Notes: generated by a model from the sequence alone, not told the origin. A stretch of DNA of 23,409 nucleotides from Eubacterium sp. (GCA_017425345.1 JAFOML010000049.1:1-23409), one strand, 5' to 3'; numbered from the stretch's first letter, positions 1 to 7,480 are shown. Made by a program: numbers and translations.

Positions 1-2
1 AG

Positions 3-233
3 CAGACGATCAAGGCTGCGAAGGCCTTTGCTGTCACAGATGCGAAAGGCGCAGTCACCTACCAGAAGACCAAGGGCAATGCCAAGATCACGGTCGGCGC
101 CAAAGGAAAGATCACGGTCAAGAAAGGCCTGAAGAAAGGAACGTACAAAGTCAAAGTCAAGGTCACAGCCGCCGGAACGGATGCGTATCAGCCCGGCAGC
201 AAAGTGGTGATCGTCACGATACGAGTAAAATAA
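3..233 (+). CDS. C-terminal fragment of a surface protein with an Ig-like (Big/BIG_2-type) repeat
   Basis: The gene enters from outside the window, so only its last 76 codons are visible before TAA at 231-233. The residues form a lysine/threonine/valine-rich beta-strand repeat with the pattern KITVGAKGKITVKKGLKKGTYKVKVKV, a layout known from bacterial Ig-like repeats at the C-terminus of large secreted or cell-wall proteins in gut Bacillota. There is no LPXTG sorting signal or membrane anchor at the end, so attachment must lie upstream or be non-covalent. Surface location and adhesion or matrix function are inference from the repeat type. A terminator follows 17 bases after the stop, marking this as the last gene of its transcript. 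Two other surface-protein tails occur further along (7113-7331 and 23072-23167), but those are fibronectin-type, not this repeat. Confidence 0.7.
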   Translation, partial: QTIKAAKAFAVTDAKGAVTYQKTKGNAKITVGAKGKITVKKGLKKGTYKVKVKVTAAGTDAYQPGSKVVIVTIRVK

Positions 234-249
234 TCAGAACCAATACAGG

Positions 250-295
250 GATGTCCCGACAAAAGGTGTTTTACCTCTTTCGGGACATCTTTTTT
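250..295 (+). terminator. Rho-independent terminator of the surface-protein gene
   Basis: GATGTCCCGA (250-259) pairs perfectly with TCGGGACATC (280-289) and is followed by a run of T to 295. It separates the upstream gene from the ABC transporter promoter. Confidence 0.9.
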
Positions 296-312
296 CATAA
301 CTAATTTTTGAC

Positions 313-341
313 TTGATTGTTCAACATCTCTATGGTATAAT
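313..341 (+). promoter_or_regulatory. Sigma-A-type promoter of the ABC transporter operon
   Basis: TTGATT (313-318), a 17-bp spacer and a perfect TATAAT (336-341) preceded by TGG, an extended -10. The start of transcription would fall near 348, leaving about 40 nt of leader, too short for a riboswitch. Confidence 0.8.
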
Positions 342-388
342 CAATCATAAATAAAAGTATTACATTTTGGTTATATTCGGAGGGTTTT

Positions 389-1384
389 ATGAAAAGTAAA
401 AGAAGAGCGTTTATGATCAGCGCATTGTTCCTTCTGGTTCTGAGCATCAGCCTTCTTGCAGCCGGATGCGGTGGCAGTGAAGGTGGCGAAAGCGACGTCA
501 CTAAGATCACCATCGTACAGCAGTACGGCATGGCTTATGCTCCATTCAAAGTAATGGAGGAACAGAGTCTGGTGGAATCCAATTACAAGGGAGAAGGCAC
601 CCTGGAGGTAGAGTATTCCGTATTGAACTCCGGAAGCTCTATCAATGATGCATTCCTGTCTGGGGATGTGCAGGTCGGCGCGATGGGTGTAGCGCCTGCG
701 ATCACAGGTACCATGTCAGATGCGGGTTACAAAATTTGTTCTAACATGTCCGCACAGCCGCACCGTATCATGACGAATAATCCGAAGATCAAGACTTTGA
801 AAGATATCGGAGCGAAAGACCAGATCGCGCTCGTCAACCTGGGCAGCTTCCAGCACATCCTGCTCGCGATGGCCTGCGAACAGCAGCTTGGCGACGCTCA
901 CGCGCTGGACAACAATATTGCTGCGATGGCACATCCGGACGGCATGACGGCACTGCTGAACAAGCAGGTCGCGTGTCAGCTGACGACTTCGCCTTACGTG
1001 TTCAAAGAAGCCGCAGAAGGCATGACAGAAGTCAAGGCACTCAGTGAAGTATGGCCGGAGGGCAATTCCTTCATCGTGGCCGTCGCTTCCAAAGATCTGC
1101 ATGATAACGATCCGGAAGCTTATCAGGCGGTAGTGGACGCAATCGCAGAGGCAATCGAGTATCTGAACAACAATAAGGAAGAAGCGGCAGAACTGCTCTG
1201 CGCAAATGAAGACGTTGACGCAGAAACCATGCTGGAATGGCTGAATGACCCGGCCTGCGTCTATGATACGCAGCTGAAGGGTGTCATGGATATGGCGGAC
1301 TTTATGGCCGAAAACAAATTCCTGGAAGTCGAAGGTCCTTCTGACATTTCGGATCTCGTCTTTGACAACGTACAGGGAGAGTAA
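389..1384 (+). CDS. ABC transporter substrate-binding lipoprotein, NitT/TauT (SsuA/NMT1-like) family
   Basis: 331 residues. An N-terminal basic stretch and hydrophobic core end in the lipobox LAAGC, so C27 is the likely lipidated cysteine and the mature protein sits on the outer face of the membrane. The body starts KITIVQQYGMAYAPFKVMEE and carries a segment around residues 85-110 (SGDVQVGAMGVAPAI) typical of periplasmic-binding proteins for nitrate, taurine, sulfonates or pyrimidine precursors. The ATG follows GGAGGG (379-384). Permease and ATPase genes follow directly, so it is the binding component of an importer. The ligand cannot be told from sequence. No TPP riboswitch or sulfur-metabolism gene is nearby to point to thiamine precursor or sulfonate. 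Family call is solid; substrate unknown. Confidence 0.88.
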   Translation: MKSKRRAFMISALFLLVLSISLLAAGCGGSEGGESDVTKITIVQQYGMAYAPFKVMEEQSLVESNYKGEGTLEVEYSVLNSGSSINDAFLSGDVQVGAMGVAPAITGTMSDAGYKICSNMSAQPHRIMTNNPKIKTLKDIGAKDQIALVNLGSFQHILLAMACEQQLGDAHALDNNIAAMAHPDGMTALLNKQVACQLTTSPYVFKEAAEGMTEVKALSEVWPEGNSFIVAVASKDLHDNDPEAYQAVVDAIAEAIEYLNNNKEEAAELLCANEDVDAETMLEWLNDPACVYDTQLKGVMDMADFMAENKFLEVEGPSDISDLVFDNVQGE

Positions 1385-1387
1385 TCT

Positions 1388-2170
1388 ATGAATCGAGAAG
1401 CCAAATCTGAAGTCCGGGATCAGATCGCGTTCCTGATCTGCTTCATCGCAGTATGGTATATCGTCTATCAGATGCAGGTGTTCCCGGAGAGGAGTTTCCC
1501 CTCTCCGGGACAGATCGGCCAAAGCCTGATCAAGGGCTTTGCTGAAAATGACCTGCTCACCTATACAACGTATTCGCTTTCCCTGATCGTCAAAGGCCTT
1601 GCTATCGGTATCGGCCTTGCGTTCGTGTTTTCGGGGCTGGCCGTGGTCAACCGGCATTTTCACGCAGTCTATAATCTGATCGTATCGATCTGCGACCTGC
1701 TGCCGGGTGTCGCCCTGCTCCCGCTGGCCATCATCTGGTTCGGCATCGGAGAACTGACGATCATCTTTATCGTCGTGCACTCGATCCTCTGGCCGATGTC
1801 ACGGAGTATCATGGACGGGTTCAAATCGATCCCGAATCTTTACATTGAAGCCGGAAAAAACATCGGACTCATAGGCGTCCGGCTGGTGACTGGCGTCTAT
1901 GTGCCGGCTGCGTTCTCGAGTATCGTGTCCGGCATGCGTGTCGGCTGGGCAAGAGCATGGCGCGGCCTGATCAGCGTCGAAATGATTTTCGGAACAACCG
2001 GTTCCGGTGCCGGAATCGGCTGGTATATCTTTATGCGCAGGGTGAATCTGGACAGCGCAGGAGTCTTCGCTTCGCTGATCGTCATCATTGTGATCGGTGT
2101 CGTGATCGAATATGTCGGGTTCCGCACACTTGAGCGGCATACGGTCAGAAAGTGGGGGATGATACGATGA
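1388..2170 (+). CDS. ABC transporter permease, SsuC/TauC-like (BPD_transp_1)
   Basis: 260 residues with about six hydrophobic segments (roughly residues 13-30, 66-88, 92-115, 119-137, 170-188, 222-245). The EAA-type cytoplasmic loop that docks on the ATPase is visible as the stretch IEAGKNIGLIGVRLVTGVYVP (about 153-173). It begins 3 bases after the stop of the binding protein and its last codons overlap the ATPase start (ATGA at 2167-2170), so the three genes are translationally coupled. It forms the membrane channel of the importer, probably as a homodimer since only one permease gene is present. Confidence 0.9.
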   Translation: MNREAKSEVRDQIAFLICFIAVWYIVYQMQVFPERSFPSPGQIGQSLIKGFAENDLLTYTTYSLSLIVKGLAIGIGLAFVFSGLAVVNRHFHAVYNLIVSICDLLPGVALLPLAIIWFGIGELTIIFIVVHSILWPMSRSIMDGFKSIPNLYIEAGKNIGLIGVRLVTGVYVPAAFSSIVSGMRVGWARAWRGLISVEMIFGTTGSGAGIGWYIFMRRVNLDSAGVFASLIVIIVIGVVIEYVGFRTLERHTVRKWGMIR

Positions 2171-2928
2171 AGACTTTGTTAGAAGTAAAAAAGCTGACGA
2201 AAAACTACCACGACGGACCAGACTCCCGTGACATTCTGCATGACCTGAACCTGACCGTGAACGAAGGCGACTTTCTCACGATCCTCGGTCCTTCCGGCTG
2301 CGGCAAGACTACGCTTATCCGGTGTATCGCGGGGTTTGAGACATTTGAGGGCGAAGTGCTGATTGACGGAAATCCGGTCTCGGGTCCCGGGATCGACCGT
2401 ATGATGGTCTTCCAGGATTTCAATCAGCTGTTCCCGTGGAAAACAGTGAAGAAAAACATTCAGTATCCGCTGAAGGTGAACGGTGTGACCGACAAGGCGG
2501 AGCTTGACCGTATCGCGGAGGAACACCTGGAACTGGTCGGACTGAAAGGGAAAGGCGATCTTTATCCGCATCAGCTCAGCGGCGGCATGAAGCAGCGCGT
2601 CGCGATTGCCAAGGGACTGGCGCTGAACCCGCGGATCATTCTGATGGACGAGCCGTTCGCGGCACTGGATGCGATGACACGGAACAAGCTGCAGAAGGAA
2701 CTGCTTCGTATTCAGGAGAAAGAGCATGCAACCGTGATCTTCATCACGCATAACATTCAGGAAGCGCTGGTGCTGGGCACCCGCGTCATGCTGATGAGCA
2801 AGACGGGTGAGATCAAGATCAACATCAGGAACGAGATCGAACGCCCTGTCACGCCGGCATCTGCCGGTTACGGCGAACTTTGGACCCGGATGAACGAGGC
2901 TCTCTGGGAAGAGGACACAGAAGCATAA
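2167..2928 (+). CDS. ABC transporter ATP-binding protein, SsuB/TauB-like
   Basis: 253 residues from the ATG at 2167. A GTG at 2152 would add five residues, but the ATG has a GGGGG ribosome site 8 bases upstream and the usual ATGA overlap with the permease stop, so it is preferred. All nucleotide-binding motifs are intact: Walker A GPSGCGKT (41-48), Q-loop VFQD (Q83), signature LSGGMKQ (137-143), Walker B with catalytic D161-E162, and the switch histidine in FITHN (H195). It powers import through the preceding permease. The last gene of the operon; a hairpin terminator follows within 20 bases. Confidence 0.93.
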   Translation: MKTLLEVKKLTKNYHDGPDSRDILHDLNLTVNEGDFLTILGPSGCGKTTLIRCIAGFETFEGEVLIDGNPVSGPGIDRMMVFQDFNQLFPWKTVKKNIQYPLKVNGVTDKAELDRIAEEHLELVGLKGKGDLYPHQLSGGMKQRVAIAKGLALNPRIILMDEPFAALDAMTRNKLQKELLRIQEKEHATVIFITHNIQEALVLGTRVMLMSKTGEIKINIRNEIERPVTPASAGYGELWTRMNEALWEEDTEA

Positions 2929-2944
2929 CAGTACCAAGCAAGGA

Positions 2945-2972
2945 GGACGACCTTACGTGGCCGTCCTTTTTT
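2945..2972 (+). terminator. Terminator of the ABC transporter operon
   Basis: GGACGACC (2945-2952), six-base loop, GGCCGTCC (2959-2966) with one internal mismatch, then six T. Works on the plus strand only. Confidence 0.8.
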
Positions 2973-2989
2973 GATGCAGATTTTGTTCC

Positions 2990-3006
2990 AAAAGCGGGCT
3001 TGCCGC
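2990..3006 (-). terminator. Weak candidate terminator of the flavodoxin gene
   Basis: On the minus strand, directly after the flavodoxin stop, GCGG-CAAGC-CCGC is followed by four T. The stem has only four pairs, so this is tentative. Confidence 0.35.
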
Positions 3007-3008
3007 GA

Positions 3009-3488
3009 TCAGAGCACGTAGCCCTTGACCCAGACTTTCAGCGCGTCTGCGTCTTCTGTTCCGCCAAGCCGCTTTCCTTCCAGAACATCTGCCCCCGGCG
3101 CGGATGGCGCGAGATAGACATCCGTCTTTCCAATACCACTTCCACCGGAAGTCGCAAACGGAATGATCGTCTTTCCGCTGAAATCGTAGCTTTCCAGGAA
3201 TGTATTCACGATGTGCGGCGCCACGCCCCACCAGATCGGATATCCGACATAGATCACATCGTACTGTGCGATATCCGCGTCCTTCGCGGAGAGCGCCGGC
3301 CGGGACTGTGGATCGTTCATCTCAACCGAGCTTCTGCTCTTCTTGTTCATATAGTTCAGATCATCTGCACTGTACGGAACTTCCGGTTTGATCTCATACA
3401 GATCTGCTCCTGCAACCTCTGCAAGTTCCCTGGCAATTCTCTCGGTCACGCCGCTGGCGCTGAAATATGCGATTAGTCTATTGCTCAT
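3009..3488 (-). CDS. Flavodoxin (Flavodoxin_4-like), FMN-binding electron carrier or quinone reductase
   Basis: 159 residues, full length for the short flavodoxin family. The FMN phosphate loop reads SASGVTERIA (10-19), followed by the isoalloxazine-contacting loops YPIWWG (83-88) and PFATSGGSGIG (110-120). The ATG is set by a near-perfect AAAAGGAGGT at 3494-3503. Members of this family are soluble cytoplasmic proteins annotated as flavodoxins, often linked to redox stress; the exact partner cannot be read here. The gene stands alone, divergent from the glycosidase at 3663, with its own promoter at 3510-3538 and an imperfect palindrome upstream that may bind a regulator. Confidence 0.88.
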   Translation of the reverse strand: MSNRLIAYFSASGVTERIARELAEVAGADLYEIKPEVPYSADDLNYMNKKSRSSVEMNDPQSRPALSAKDADIAQYDVIYVGYPIWWGVAPHIVNTFLESYDFSGKTIIPFATSGGSGIGKTDVYLAPSAPGADVLEGKRLGGTEDADALKVWVKGYVL

Positions 3489-3509
3489 GGTATACCTCCT
3501 TTTCTTACT

Positions 3510-3538
3510 ATTATGCGGTAAATCGCAGCAGTGTGCAA
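3510..3538 (-). promoter_or_regulatory. Promoter of the flavodoxin gene
   Basis: On the minus strand TTGCAC (3538-3533), 17-bp spacer, CATAAT (3515-3510). Transcription would start about 15-20 bases before the start codon. Confidence 0.7.
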
Positions 3539-3547
3539 TATGAAATT

Positions 3548-3571
3548 GCCCATTTGAAGATTCGATTGGGC
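3548..3571. promoter_or_regulatory. Imperfect palindrome upstream of the flavodoxin promoter (operator candidate)
   Basis: GCCCA (3548-3552) and TGGGC (3567-3571) enclose a partly symmetric core (TTTGAAGATTCGAT); about 9 of 12 positions match. It lies 10 bp upstream of the -35 box, a usual place for an activator site. No regulator gene is adjacent. Confidence 0.35.
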
Positions 3572-3620
3572 GGTGTTTGCTGCCAGGCTTAATGACATTT
3601 GACTATTTTGTACACTGCAA

Positions 3621-3655
3621 TCATGATATACTGATTAAAACATGAGATAAGGATG
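3621..3655 (+). promoter_or_regulatory. Extended -10 promoter and leader of the glycosidase gene, shared with hicA
   Basis: TCATGATATACTGAT (3621-3635) contains an extended -10 (TGA-TATACT, -10 at 3627-3632); the -35 position (3604-3609, TATTTT) is poor. GATAAGGATG follows at 3646-3655 and includes the weak ribosome site. Both blocks occur again before hicA (7494-7508 and 7509-7518). Confidence 0.55.
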
Positions 3656-3662
3656 TGAGTTT

Positions 3663-5699
3663 ATGGGAAATAGAACAGTATTCAGATGCGTGGTCAAGCG
3701 GCAGAGACGTCGCGATGTCGCGGCAGATATTCCGCTTAACGGTTGTGAGATCAGTAAGGACGATATAACGGCTTCTGTCAGCGAAGTTTTGTCCGGTGAA
3801 TGTCGGCTCGGCAAGATCGATCTTACTATCAGCAATTCGGAGCTGGAAATATGTGATTTTCTCGATATGCCGACACCTATCCGTCTGTTTATCCCCATGC
3901 GCGAAAAGCCGCTGAATATCACGGCTTTGTATATGTTCAGCTCGTGGTGGTCGCGCCCCGCGTTTATTCAAAGTCCTGCCGATATGCCCGACAAGACACA
4001 GGTCGCGCTGTTTGAATTCCGCAACCGATACGCCTGTTTTGTGCCGATGGTCGGCAATGACTTCAAGGCTTATCTGACGAGCGGTACCAAATCAGAGCTT
4101 CAACTGGTATTGACGGCGCTGTGCGGAGGGATCAGTCAAATTCACGAGCCGCTGTATCTCTACGCCGAAGCACAGTCTTTAGATGAGGCGATCACGACGT
4201 TATTCAGGGAGCTTGCGCGCATCAAGAACATCAGGCCGCGCGAGCAGCGCCGTCTGCCGGAGATGTTCCGCTATCTCGGATGGTGCAGCTGGGACGCGTT
4301 CTACACCGACGTCGATGAGACCGGGATCCGTCAAAAGGCGGCTGAATTTGACGAAAAGCAGCTCCCCGTCAAATGGATGATCATAGACGACGGCTGGCTG
4401 ACATTGAAAAATAGGCTGCTCTATGATTATCGTCCCGATCCCGAAAAGTTTCCCGATGGATTCACAAAGATGACCGAGGATATCAAAAACACTACTTCTG
4501 TCGAATGGTTCGGTGTGTGGCACGCGCTGATGGGCTATTGGAGCGGGATCTCGCCCGACAGTCCTGTTGCCGTTCAAGAGGCGGAGTATCTCTGCCGCAC
4601 GATGAACGGAAGGCTCGTTCCCGATCCCGAACGCGGCGTGGGTTTCTATCGCGACTGGTACAGAGTACTGAACGAGCAGGGCATCAGCTTTGTCAAGGTG
4701 GATGGTCAGGGTACGATCCCGCTGTGTTTTGAGAACACGGTTCCGCTCGCTAAAGCTGCGCGCGATCTGCACAGCGCTCTCGAGAGCGGCGCCGCAAGGA
4801 TGGACGGCGCTGTGATCAACTGTATGGGTATGGCGATGGAAAACATCCTCTCGAGACCCGCAACCTCCGTTTCACGCAACAGCGACGATTTTTTCCCGAA
4901 GCGGGAGGACAGCTTCAGGGAGCATCTGCTGCAGAACGCCTATAACGCGCTGTACCACGATCAGATCAACTGCTGTGACTGGGATATGTTCTGGACAAAT
5001 CATCCCGACGGAAAAAAGCACGCGCTGCTCAGAGCGATCAGCGGTGGTCCGGTCTACGTCAGCGACCGCGTCGGAGAAACCGTTCCCGAGGTCCTGAGAC
5101 CGCTGTGTTACGCAGACGGCGAGCTGCTGAGGATGGATCGCTCGGCAAAGCCGACGGATGACTGTGTTTTCGCTGATCCGATGGCTACCGGTTTTTTGAA
5201 GCTGCAAAACACGGCGCGTTACGAGAATAATCTGATCGGCGGCGGTATCGCAGTATACAGCCTGTCCGATAAAGATATCAGCTGTTCCCTGTCCCCTGCC
5301 CAGATCAACGGTATCACAAAGGGAGACAGGTACGCGGTATACGATTATTTCAGCGGTACGGTTCGCTATGTCGATTATGAGGAGTCGGTCGAGTGTACGG
5401 TAGAGGGCGGCGGCTTCAGATGGTTCGTCATCCTGCCGGCGACCGGTTTCTGTACCTGTTTCGGACTGACGGACAAATACGTCGGGTTCGCTGCGGTCGA
5501 GAGCATAAGCGATGGCGAAAACAGACAAACCGTCATACTGCGCGAATCGGGCACGGTAACATGGGCGTCCGACCGTTCGCCGAAGCGTGCCATGGTGAAC
5601 GGGCAGGATATGACCGATCACGTTCAGACAGAAGGCGGACTGATCCGGTTGCCGCTTCCTGAACACGCAGCTCGGACGATTGTCGAGGTTCAATTCTAA
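3663..5699 (+). CDS. Glycoside hydrolase family 36, raffinose synthase / Sip1-like alpha-galactosidase
   Basis: 678 residues, no signal peptide, so cytoplasmic. The TIM-barrel motifs of the raffinose-synthase branch of GH36 are present: YLGWCSWDAF (W207-D211 region), WMIIDDGWL (D242, D243), FVKVDGQG with the probable nucleophile D347, and RNSDDFF with a probable acid/base at D408 or D409. An N-terminal beta domain (about 1-190) and a C-terminal beta domain (about 545-678) complete the fold. In plants this branch makes or breaks raffinose-family sugars; bacterial members are presumed alpha-galactosidases or transglycosylases on oligosaccharides. No sugar transporter is adjacent. Proline is often CCC (e.g. 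around 4432-4455), unlike the CCG habit of the neighbouring operons, which hints at a different origin. Start: ATG 3663 with a weak AAGGATG site. Confidence 0.85.
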   Translation: MGNRTVFRCVVKRQRRRDVAADIPLNGCEISKDDITASVSEVLSGECRLGKIDLTISNSELEICDFLDMPTPIRLFIPMREKPLNITALYMFSSWWSRPAFIQSPADMPDKTQVALFEFRNRYACFVPMVGNDFKAYLTSGTKSELQLVLTALCGGISQIHEPLYLYAEAQSLDEAITTLFRELARIKNIRPREQRRLPEMFRYLGWCSWDAFYTDVDETGIRQKAAEFDEKQLPVKWMIIDDGWLTLKNRLLYDYRPDPEKFPDGFTKMTEDIKNTTSVEWFGVWHALMGYWSGISPDSPVAVQEAEYLCRTMNGRLVPDPERGVGFYRDWYRVLNEQGISFVKVDGQGTIPLCFENTVPLAKAARDLHSALESGAARMDGAVINCMGMAMENILSRPATSVSRNSDDFFPKREDSFREHLLQNAYNALYHDQINCCDWDMFWTNHPDGKKHALLRAISGGPVYVSDRVGETVPEVLRPLCYADGELLRMDRSAKPTDDCVFADPMATGFLKLQNTARYENNLIGGGIAVYSLSDKDISCSLSPAQINGITKGDRYAVYDYFSGTVRYVDYEESVECTVEGGGFRWFVILPATGFCTCFGLTDKYVGFAAVESISDGENRQTVILRESGTVTWASDRSPKRAMVNGQDMTDHVQTEGGLIRLPLPEHAARTIVEVQF

Positions 5700-5823
5700 G
5701 AGCAAGTATAACGGGCGCCGGATGTCCACCTCCTTTTCGACCAATGGCTGCAACACTTCCGGCAAAATATGATACTTAATCAATGTAAGGGACATATTAG
5801 ACCGGAAAAGGAGTGTATCTGTT

Positions 5824-6576
5824 ATGAAAATAGGAAAGAAAGCGATCATATTCATACTTATCACCGCAATGGTCATCGGCATGTCCGCATGCGGCAGCAC
5901 CAAACCGGAGGCTGCTTCAGAGACGGCTTCCGATGCATCGGAAGGATCTGCAGAAGCCGTGAGTGGAGGCTGGGTGATCAACGATCAGGAGTTGCAGGCG
6001 AAACTTCCGGAGGAAGTTGAAAAAGCATTCAGCAAGGCGACAGAAACCCTGACGGGGGCTACCCTCGAGCCGGTCGCATACGTCGGCTCTCAGGTCGTCG
6101 CCGGAATGAACTACATGATACTCTGCCGGGCCACAAGCGCAACAGAGAAAGCAGAGGCAACCTACCAGATGGCAGTCATCTATGCAGATCTCGAAGGAAA
6201 TGCGGAGATCACTTCTCTGAAAGACTTTGTGCTCTCCAGGTACACCGAAGGGGAAGGCACCAGAGACGTTCAGCAGCTTACCGGCGGATGGTCCGCCGCT
6301 GCCGATGCCGCAGGTGCAGGCCTTCCGGAAAACGCGAAGGACGCATACGACAAGGCACTGGAGACCGTATGCTGGGAATGGGCCGAGGTCGAGCCTCTCG
6401 CCTGCCTTGGCAGCCAGGTCGTGTCCGGAACGAACTACGCGATCCTCTGCAAGGGAACGCTGACTGAGGACGGCTCCGCGGAACGAATCTTCGTCGTCAC
6501 CATTTACGAGGATCTCAAAGGGAATGCCGAAGTGACCAACATAAACATTCTCGATCTGGCCGAGTTCAACGAGTAA
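5824..6576 (+). CDS. Lipoprotein with two tandem cystatin-like domains
   Basis: 250 residues. A basic, hydrophobic signal peptide ends GMSAC, so C23 is the likely lipid anchor, followed by a low-complexity Ala/Ser/Glu linker (24-47). Two repeats follow: residues 48-135 and 154-244. Each opens with GGW (48-50; 154-156), has a helix (LPEEVEKAFSKA; LPENAKDAYDKA), then a hairpin strand with QVVAGMNY (90-97) or QVVSGTNY (198-205) plus a cysteine (C101; C209), a strand (YQMAVIYADL; IFVVTIYEDL) and GNAEIT/GNAEVT. The Gly near the N-terminus, the single helix and the QxVxG hairpin are the hallmarks of the cystatin fold. A protease-inhibitor role is inference; the second-hairpin PW of animal cystatins is not seen. 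ATG chosen for AAAAGGAG 10 bases upstream. Monocistronic, ending at a strong terminator. Confidence 0.8.
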   Translation: MKIGKKAIIFILITAMVIGMSACGSTKPEAASETASDASEGSAEAVSGGWVINDQELQAKLPEEVEKAFSKATETLTGATLEPVAYVGSQVVAGMNYMILCRATSATEKAEATYQMAVIYADLEGNAEITSLKDFVLSRYTEGEGTRDVQQLTGGWSAAADAAGAGLPENAKDAYDKALETVCWEWAEVEPLACLGSQVVSGTNYAILCKGTLTEDGSAERIFVVTIYEDLKGNAEVTNINILDLAEFNE

Positions 6577-6590
6577 ATTAGAACACCACG

Positions 6591-6628
6591 AAAAAACCCT
6601 TGGAACCGTTGCAATTCCAAGGGTTTTT
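6591..6628. terminator. Perfect bidirectional terminator
   Basis: AAAAACCCTTGGAA (6592-6605), nine-base loop, TTCCAAGGGTTTTT (6615-6628). The A and T runs make it act on both strands. It ends the lipoprotein gene and lies three bases from the displaced 3' end of tRNA-Thr, so it probably ended the tRNA transcript before the island inserted. Confidence 0.92.
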
Positions 6629-6631
6629 CTA

Positions 6632-6676
6632 TGGAGCTCCCGGCCGGACTTGAACCGGCGACCTGCGCGTTACGAA
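6632..6676 (-). repeat. Displaced 3' half of tRNA-Thr (att-site copy)
   Basis: 45 bases identical to 10298-10342, in the same orientation. After one mismatch (6677) another four bases (GCGC, 6678-6681) match, then similarity stops. The copy holds the anticodon loop, the 3' anticodon stem, T arm, 3' acceptor strand and CCA but no D arm or 5' acceptor strand, so it cannot make a tRNA. Confidence 0.85.
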
Positions 6677-6737
6677 GGCGCATTCAAACGTGTATTTTTC
6701 AACGGTTCACTTGATTATTGCCGAAAGGGTGCCGCAT

Positions 6738-7112
6738 TTACCTCTTCTTCTCATATCGCTTGTTAATCAACTTAGCAATGTCTTTAAGATCCTTTAAATC
6801 TGTATGAGAATACTCGTTTATCTCGGACGATACTCTCCTCAATCTTCGCAATCCAGTAATCGCGATTCCGTTTGAGATTTGCTTTTCGATTTTCCCAATC
6901 ATATCCATGCCAGAATTCACCATCAACAAAGACTGCGATATGGTATCCCTGAATTGCTATGTCCGGAGATCCTGGGAGTTTTCTATAATTACGCCAATAC
7001 CGATATCCTTTATGCCAAAGTGCCTTTGCTAATGCTTCTTCATCGCTCCCACCCTTTAATTTGACGTTGGACATTCGCCTCGATGTCGCTTCGTCGGTAT
7101 CGTAATGCTTAG
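6738..7112 (-). pseudogene. Broken very-short-patch-repair (Vsr-like) endonuclease
   Basis: Reading right to left, YDTDEATSRRMSNVKLKGG leads into ALWHKGYRYWRNYRKLPGSPDIA and VFVDGEFWHGYDW, then RNRDYWIAKIEESIVRDK. This matches the N-terminal and core part of Vsr-family nucleases, with the catalytic Asp (PDI) and His (FWHG) kept. The classical zinc ligands after FWHG are Y and W here, as in many non-canonical relatives. Homology starts before the ATG at 7074, so the original start has been lost at the junction near 7112. At the other end the frame breaks near 6825: one frame stops after RFKGS (stop at 6784-6786), another continues as DLKDLKDIAKLINKRYEKKR to a stop at 6738. The usual GWxVLRFWE segment is missing, so a deletion plus frameshift has removed it. 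Not expected to be active. Confidence 0.72.
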
Positions 7113-7331
7113 GATGCCACGGGCTATCAGATCCAGTACTCGCGGAGCAAATCTTTCAGGAAGCACGTCAAAACGCTGAAACTGAAAAAATGCCCGAAGA
7201 ACGGCAAGAAGATCAGTAAGCTGAAAGCGAAGAAGAAATACTTCGTCCGCGTCCGCGCGATCCGCAAGGCCGGCGGGAGAACCCTGTACAGCAAGTGGTC
7301 GAAGGTAAAGGCTGTGAAAGTTAAGAAGTGA
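7113..7331 (+). pseudogene. Fibronectin type III-like tail of a surface protein, 5' end lost
   Basis: Begins just after an in-frame TAG (7110-7112) and runs DATGYQIQYSRS through KKKYFVRVRAIRKAGG and LYSKWSKVKAVKVKK to TGA at 7329-7331. This is the last fibronectin-type repeat seen at the C-terminus of large Lys-rich surface proteins of gut clostridia. No start codon, ribosome site or upstream domain is present, so it is a remnant. It meets the broken Vsr gene head to head at about 7112, a recombination junction. Confidence 0.75.
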
Positions 7332-7462
7332 GCGAACGGGAGCTGTCTTTATGTGCAGAGTCAGCTCTTTACTTCTGCCAACCTCTAAAACGTTCAGAAA
7401 TCCCCCATTCACTCCTTATGCTATACTGTTAGCATGTAATCATTTCCAGCGCACTGTTTCAC

Positions 7463-7480
7463 GCAACTGTTTTTAGTTGC
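7463..7480. repeat. Perfect inverted repeat overlapping the hicA -35 box (operator candidate)
   Basis: GCAACT (7463-7468), six-base spacer GTTTTT, AGTTGC (7475-7480). It covers the first part of the -35 box TTGCTA, a fitting place for autorepression by the HicB antitoxin. Inference from position only. Confidence 0.45.

Noticed and set aside
342..388. Riboswitch (TPP or similar) controlling the ABC importer
   Set aside because: The leader is only about 40 nt and shows no conserved aptamer core.
716..1780. Minus-strand frame of 354 codons opposite the ABC binding protein and permease
   Set aside because: No recognisable domain or ribosome site; the plus-strand operon is complete and explains the codon pattern.
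2152..2166. GTG start for the ABC ATPase
   Set aside because: The ATG at 2167 has the better spaced ribosome site and the usual ATGA overlap.
5700..5800. Minus-strand stretch before the lipoprotein reading MSLTLIKYHILPEVLQPLV
   Set aside because: Looks protein-like for some 30 residues but has no ribosome site, runs on into the antisense of the glycosidase, and I do not recognise it. Kept only as a possible remnant.
6632..6681. A second tRNA gene
   Set aside because: Only the 3' half is present; D arm and 5' acceptor strand are missing. It is an att-site copy.
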